From positions 806,001 through 870,000 of the forward strand of contig NZ_JAKVTW010000001.1 of assembly GCF_022489065.1 (NCBI RefSeq): 64,000 bases of DNA, written 5' to 3'. Below, in pieces: positions 60,779 through 64,000 of this stretch. The notes under the pieces were generated by a model. The model was given only the letters and a program-made list of their open reading frames with translations, was not told where the DNA came from and ran no database searches. Both the position numbers and the translations under genes were made by a program. Source of the stretch: Vreelandella neptunia (GTDB lineage: Bacteria > Pseudomonadota > Gammaproteobacteria > Pseudomonadales > Halomonadaceae). Positions within the stretch are counted from its first letter, which is position 1; the number at the start of each line of letters is the position of its first letter.

Positions 60779-61812
60779 GCAGCATGGCTTCCTTTGGCTA
60801 GCAGACGTGTGGCGGCGCCGGGGGCCATCACGTCGTTGATCCAATCAAATTGCGTTTCAGGTGACGCTAACGCATTGAACTGCTGCTTAAGCGCGCGCTG
60901 TTGGGGCTGCGAAAAGCGTGGGTCGTCGCTGATATACCAGCCAACATGTTTGCGTGCGATACGCACACCCATTGTCGAGCCATAAAACTCGTGCAACGCG
61001 TCTACATGCCCCTGCAGTACTTGGCGGCGCTCAGCAAGGCTGGGTAGCGCCATCCGTTCTCCATATTGGAGATAATGGCTGATCTGTTGAAAGATCCACG
61101 GGTTGCCCTGAGCACCACGGCCTACCATCACTGCATCAGCGCCGGTATAAGCGAGTACCTCGGCGGCTTTTTCCGGACTTGTTATGTCGCCGTTGGCTAT
61201 CACCGGTATTGAAAGGTGAGATTTAATCTCAGCAATCGTGTCGTACTCTGCCTGACCAGTATAGCGCTGCTGGCGGTGTCTGCCATGTACGGCGAGTGCT
61301 TGAATGCCTGCTGACTCGGCTAAACGGGCAATTCGTAGGGCGTTATTCGACTCAGCGCACCAGCCAGTGCGGATTTTCAGGGTAACGGGAATATCAACGG
61401 CTGACACCACTGCATCGAGAATATCAGCCACCAACGCTTCATCACGAAGCAGCGCCGACCCGGCAGCTTTGTTGCATACTTTCTTGGCTGGGCAGCCCAT
61501 ATTGATATCGATGATCTGCGCGCCCAGCTCGGCATTCAAACGCGCTGCCTGAGCCAGCATTTCAGCGTCGCCCCCGGCTATTTGCACCACACGTGGGTCG
61601 GGTTCGCCGCGGTGATCCATGCGCAGCTGCGATTTGCGCGTATGCCAAAGGCTAGGGTCCGCCGTGACCATTTCACCCACGACCCAGCCAGCCCCAAGCC
61701 TGCGACATAGCTGGCGAAAGGGGCGGTCGGTAACGCCGGCCATTGGCGCAAGAATTACCTTATTGGGTAACACATAGCGGCCAATGCTGGCTGGTTTCGT
61801 CGTTAAGGTCAT
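60775..61812 (-). CDS. dusB: tRNA-dihydrouridine synthase DusB
   Basis: 345 residues. TIM-barrel flavoenzyme: [13 protein letters not shown] near 21-33, [20 protein letters not shown] with the catalytic cysteine near 100-119, and [17 protein letters not shown]. Reduces uridine to dihydrouridine in tRNA. First gene of the dusB-fis operon. Confidence 0.97.
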   Translation of the reverse strand: MTLTTKPASIGRYVLPNKVILAPMAGVTDRPFRQLCRRLGAGWVVGEMVTADPSLWHTRKSQLRMDHRGEPDPRVVQIAGGDAEMLAQAARLNAELGAQIIDINMGCPAKKVCNKAAGSALLRDEALVADILDAVVSAVDIPVTLKIRTGWCAESNNALRIARLAESAGIQALAVHGRHRQQRYTGQAEYDTIAEIKSHLSIPVIANGDITSPEKAAEVLAYTGADAVMVGRGAQGNPWIFQQISHYLQYGERMALPSLAERRQVLQGHVDALHEFYGSTMGVRIARKHVGWYISDDPRFSQPQQRALKQQFNALASPETQFDWINDVMAPGAATRLLAKGSHAA

Positions 61813-61924
61813 GGCGTCAGGTTTTATGTGTGCTGGGCTGAATGTGTAAGCAGGCTACGAGTCGGCGTTTCAAGGGGGCGTATGATACGCCTACTCGGTG
61901 ATGGGGTGAAGGCCGATTGCCGCT

Positions 61925-62839
61925 TTAAAGCGGGCGCTGGCCGTTAAGTCGCACCCAGCCTTCACGAATCACTGGTTCATTCATGGCGATACCCTGGGCG
62001 GCGTAGGCTTCATAAACATCATCCGCTTGGTTCGCCAAAATGCCAGAAAGCGCAATACGGCCACCAGGGGCGACGTGCCCGGCAATCATTGGTGCTAACT
62101 CGACTAGCGGCCCGGCCAAGATATTCGCGGTCACGATTGGGTAGTCGCCGCCATCGCTTAACTGCTCAGGGTAGTAAAGTGTTAGGTCTGCCTCGGCAAT
62201 ACCATTCCGTTCTGCGTTGTCACGACTGGCTTGTAACGCCTGGGGATCAATGTCGGTGGCATCGGCATGACTAGCGCCGAGCTTGAGCGCGGCAATGGCG
62301 AGAATGCCGGAACCACAGCCTACGTCCAGTACGCTTTGCTGCGCTAAATGGCCCGCTACTGCCAGCTCATCCAGCCACTCTAGGCAAAGTGCTGTGGTCG
62401 GGTGTGTGCCCGTACCAAAGGCCAGGCCAGGGTCGAGAATTAAGTTTACGGCATCCGCTTGGGGCGGTTCGTGCCAGCTCGGCACAATCCATAGCCGCTG
62501 CCCCATCTGTAGCGGCGTGAAGTCATCCATCCACTCCCGCTCCCAGTCCCGATCAGCCAACAGCTCATACTCAATGGTGGGGCAGGGCTCCCCTGGCATC
62601 TGTTCGGACCAGGCGGCCTCGATACGCTCCAGCATGCTTTCGACGCCCTCTAGGTCATCGTAAAGCCCGGTTAGGATGGTGTCTTCCCATAGCGGTGTTG
62701 TACCACGTTCCGGCTCAAATACCGGGTCATCGTGGGCATCCTGAAGGCCAATGGCCGTCGCGCCCTCTTCAAGCAGCAGTTCTTCGAGGAACTCGGCTTG
62801 TTCAGGGGCGACATGGGCTTTGAGTTGAAGCCAGGGCAT
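61925..62839 (-). CDS. prmA: Ribosomal protein L11 methyltransferase PrmA
   Basis: 304 residues from the ATG at 62839 (MPWLQLKAHV), five codons inside a longer frame. N-terminal L11-binding part, then SAM motif DVGCGSGILAIAALKLGA near 175-192 and NILAGPLVELAPM near 240. Methylates ribosomal protein L11. Lies between accC and dusB, as in related genomes. Confidence 0.96.
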   Translation of the reverse strand: MPWLQLKAHVAPEQAEFLEELLLEEGATAIGLQDAHDDPVFEPERGTTPLWEDTILTGLYDDLEGVESMLERIEAAWSEQMPGEPCPTIEYELLADRDWEREWMDDFTPLQMGQRLWIVPSWHEPPQADAVNLILDPGLAFGTGTHPTTALCLEWLDELAVAGHLAQQSVLDVGCGSGILAIAALKLGASHADATDIDPQALQASRDNAERNGIAEADLTLYYPEQLSDGGDYPIVTANILAGPLVELAPMIAGHVAPGGRIALSGILANQADDVYEAYAAQGIAMNEPVIREGWVRLNGQRPL

Positions 62840-62870
62840 GAGGAGTCTCCGCAAGGCGAATTAAGGCAAT

Positions 62871-62911
62871 TACAGTAAAGGCGCATACAGTAAAGACCTA
62901 GACAGTAAAGA
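62871..62911. repeat. Three direct copies of ACAGTAAAG
   Basis: ACAGTAAAGG, ACAGTAAAGA and ACAGTAAAGA recur at 15-17 bp spacing in the prmA leader, between the accC terminator and prmA. Could be regulator contact sites or a small slippage product. Confidence 0.5.
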
Positions 62912-62939
62912 CAAAAACGGGGTGGACATGGCCACCCCG
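62911..62939 (-). terminator. Terminator of accC
   Basis: CGGGGTGG/CCACCCCG stem of 8 bp with a 6-nt loop, followed on the minus strand by TTTTTGT. Confidence 0.85.
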
Positions 62940-62980
62940 CTGGGCATAACAGTAAGCGCTGGAAAGCGTTGGAAGCGCTA

Positions 62981-64000
62981 TTAGCTGCTGAGTTTCTTTT
63001 CCAGGTAGTGGATGTTGACGCCACCTTGACGGAAATAGCTATCGCGAACCAAATCTTTTTGTAAATCGATATTGGTTTTAATGCCTTCCACTAAGAGCTC
63101 ATCAAGGGCATTGCGCATGCGCGTTAACGCTATTTCACGGTCTGCGCCCCAGGTGATCAGTTTGCCGATCAACGAGTCGTAGTGGGGCGGTACGGTGTAA
63201 CCCGTGTAGAGGTGGGAGTCCATACGCACACCCAGGCCGCCCGGCGCGTGAAACAGCGTTACCTTGCCAGGGGAGGGCATAAAGGTACGCGAGTCTTCGG
63301 CATTGATCCGGCACTCGAAAGAGTGACCGTTGAGCTGCACGTCCTCCTGGCGAATCGAAAGTGGCAGACCCGAGGCGATACGTAGCTGCTCTTTAACAAT
63401 ATCCACGCCGGTAACCATTTCGGTGACCGGGTGCTCTACCTGAACGCGGGTATTCATCTCAATGAAGAAATACTCGCCGTCTTCGTACAAGAACTCAAAA
63501 GTGCCAGCGCCACGATAATTAATTTTAATACACGCCTGGCGGCATGCTTCAAGCACTTGGGCGCGGGCTTCTGGGTCCAGGCCTGGCGCGGGAGCTTCTT
63601 CAAGCACTTTTTGGTGACGGCGTTGCAGCGAGCAGTCGCGATCGTAAAGATGAATCGCGTTGCCCTGGCCATCGGCAAGTACCTGAACTTCGACGTGGCG
63701 CGGTTTTTCAAGGAATTTTTCCATGTAAACCGTACCGTCACCAAAAGCGGCGTGTGCTTCAGTGCGCGTCACCGTAATGGCAGAAAGCAGATGGCCTTCG
63801 GTGTGCACCACACGCATACCGCGACCACCACCGCCAGAGGCGGCCTTGATGATCACCGGGTAGCCGATGCGTTTTGCCGTGGCTAGGTTAGTCGCATCAT
63901 CGTCGCCCAAGGGGCCGTCTGAACCCGGAACCGTAGGAACGCCCGCTTCCTTCATCGACTGGATCGCACTGACTTTATCGCCCATGAGGCGAATCGTCTC
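62981..64000 (-). CDS. accC: Biotin carboxylase AccC, C-terminal three quarters
   Basis: The frame is open to the window edge, so the N-terminus lies outside; about 339 residues are seen of roughly 450. ATP-grasp features: [14 protein letters not shown], the catalytic [16 protein letters not shown] and [20 protein letters not shown] with metal-binding glutamates, then [14 protein letters not shown]. Carboxylates biotin on AccB for malonyl-CoA synthesis. Order accC-prmA-dusB-fis-purH is conserved in this group. Confidence 0.98.
   Translation of the reverse strand, partial: ETIRLMGDKVSAIQSMKEAGVPTVPGSDGPLGDDDATNLATAKRIGYPVIIKAASGGGGRGMRVVHTEGHLLSAITVTRTEAHAAFGDGTVYMEKFLEKPRHVEVQVLADGQGNAIHLYDRDCSLQRRHQKVLEEAPAPGLDPEARAQVLEACRQACIKINYRGAGTFEFLYEDGEYFFIEMNTRVQVEHPVTEMVTGVDIVKEQLRIASGLPLSIRQEDVQLNGHSFECRINAEDSRTFMPSPGKVTLFHAPGGLGVRMDSHLYTGYTVPPHYDSLIGKLITWGADREIALTRMRNALDELLVEGIKTNIDLQKDLVRDSYFRQGGVNIHYLEKKLSS

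Overview
ORGANISM. The window reads as chromosome of a moderately halophilic gammaproteobacterium, most like Halomonas or its segregate genera. The basis is the accC-prmA-dusB-fis-purH order at the right end, several TRAP transporters, a DUF1538 pair with a PII-like gene, a Na+/H+ antiporter and a typical fxsA-groES-groEL block. This is inference from gene content and order; no database search was possible.

LAYOUT. 1-6.8 kb: end of a VIT-family metal transporter, a PepSY/cytochrome b561 pair, then a LysR regulator divergent from a DctQ-DctM-DctP TRAP operon with an iron-type alcohol dehydrogenase. 6.8-8 kb: a decayed GntR/FCD regulator in otherwise empty DNA. 8-11.5 kb: two AT-rich unknown genes (a large four-helix membrane protein plus a soluble partner). 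11.5-11.9 kb: scar with the C-terminal remnant of a tyrosine recombinase and a 66-bp direct-repeat arm whose other copy lies at 29.05 kb. 11.9-14.9 kb: a PAS-GGDEF-EAL protein and a PF10014-type 2-oxoglutarate dioxygenase.

15-29 kb is the striking part. It is an integron-like gene-cassette array: single, mostly unknown plus-strand ORFs, each followed by an imperfect hairpin bounded by TAAC...GTTA (attC-like), commonly overlapping the stop codon. Boundaries also carry a dispersed repeat (TATATCAG ... CTCTTGGCCGAAA ... CCAAAGCGG ... GTCTAATACCTGTTAGGC). Cargo looks defensive: a 1274-aa STAND NTPase with an N-terminal PD-(D/E)XK-like domain, a small PD-(D/E)XK-like protein, an HNH protein, three proteins with HEPN-type R-x4-H motifs (one LA2681-like), a membrane/Nudix pair, a zinc-ribbon protein and a truncated DUF2971 gene. 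No IntI-type integrase is present; a 208-aa tyrosine recombinase with a full R-K-H-R-H-Y set sits on the opposite strand, splitting one copy of the boundary repeat.

29-47 kb is chromosomal accessory/transport DNA: a fructosamine-kinase family gene, DUF3750, an RpiR-controlled TRAP/racemase operon, a RES-Xre toxin-antitoxin pair, mntR with a Mn/Zn-type ABC importer, the PII-like/DUF1538 locus, an MFS permease with a coupled 42-aa membrane peptide, GntP and an NhaC-like antiporter. 47-64 kb is conserved core: trmJ, groEL/groES with a sigma-32-type promoter, fxsA, an SDR, two envelope proteins, tRNA-Leu(UAG), comF, srkA, folE, a semialdehyde dehydrogenase, purH, fis, dusB, prmA and the 3' part of accC.
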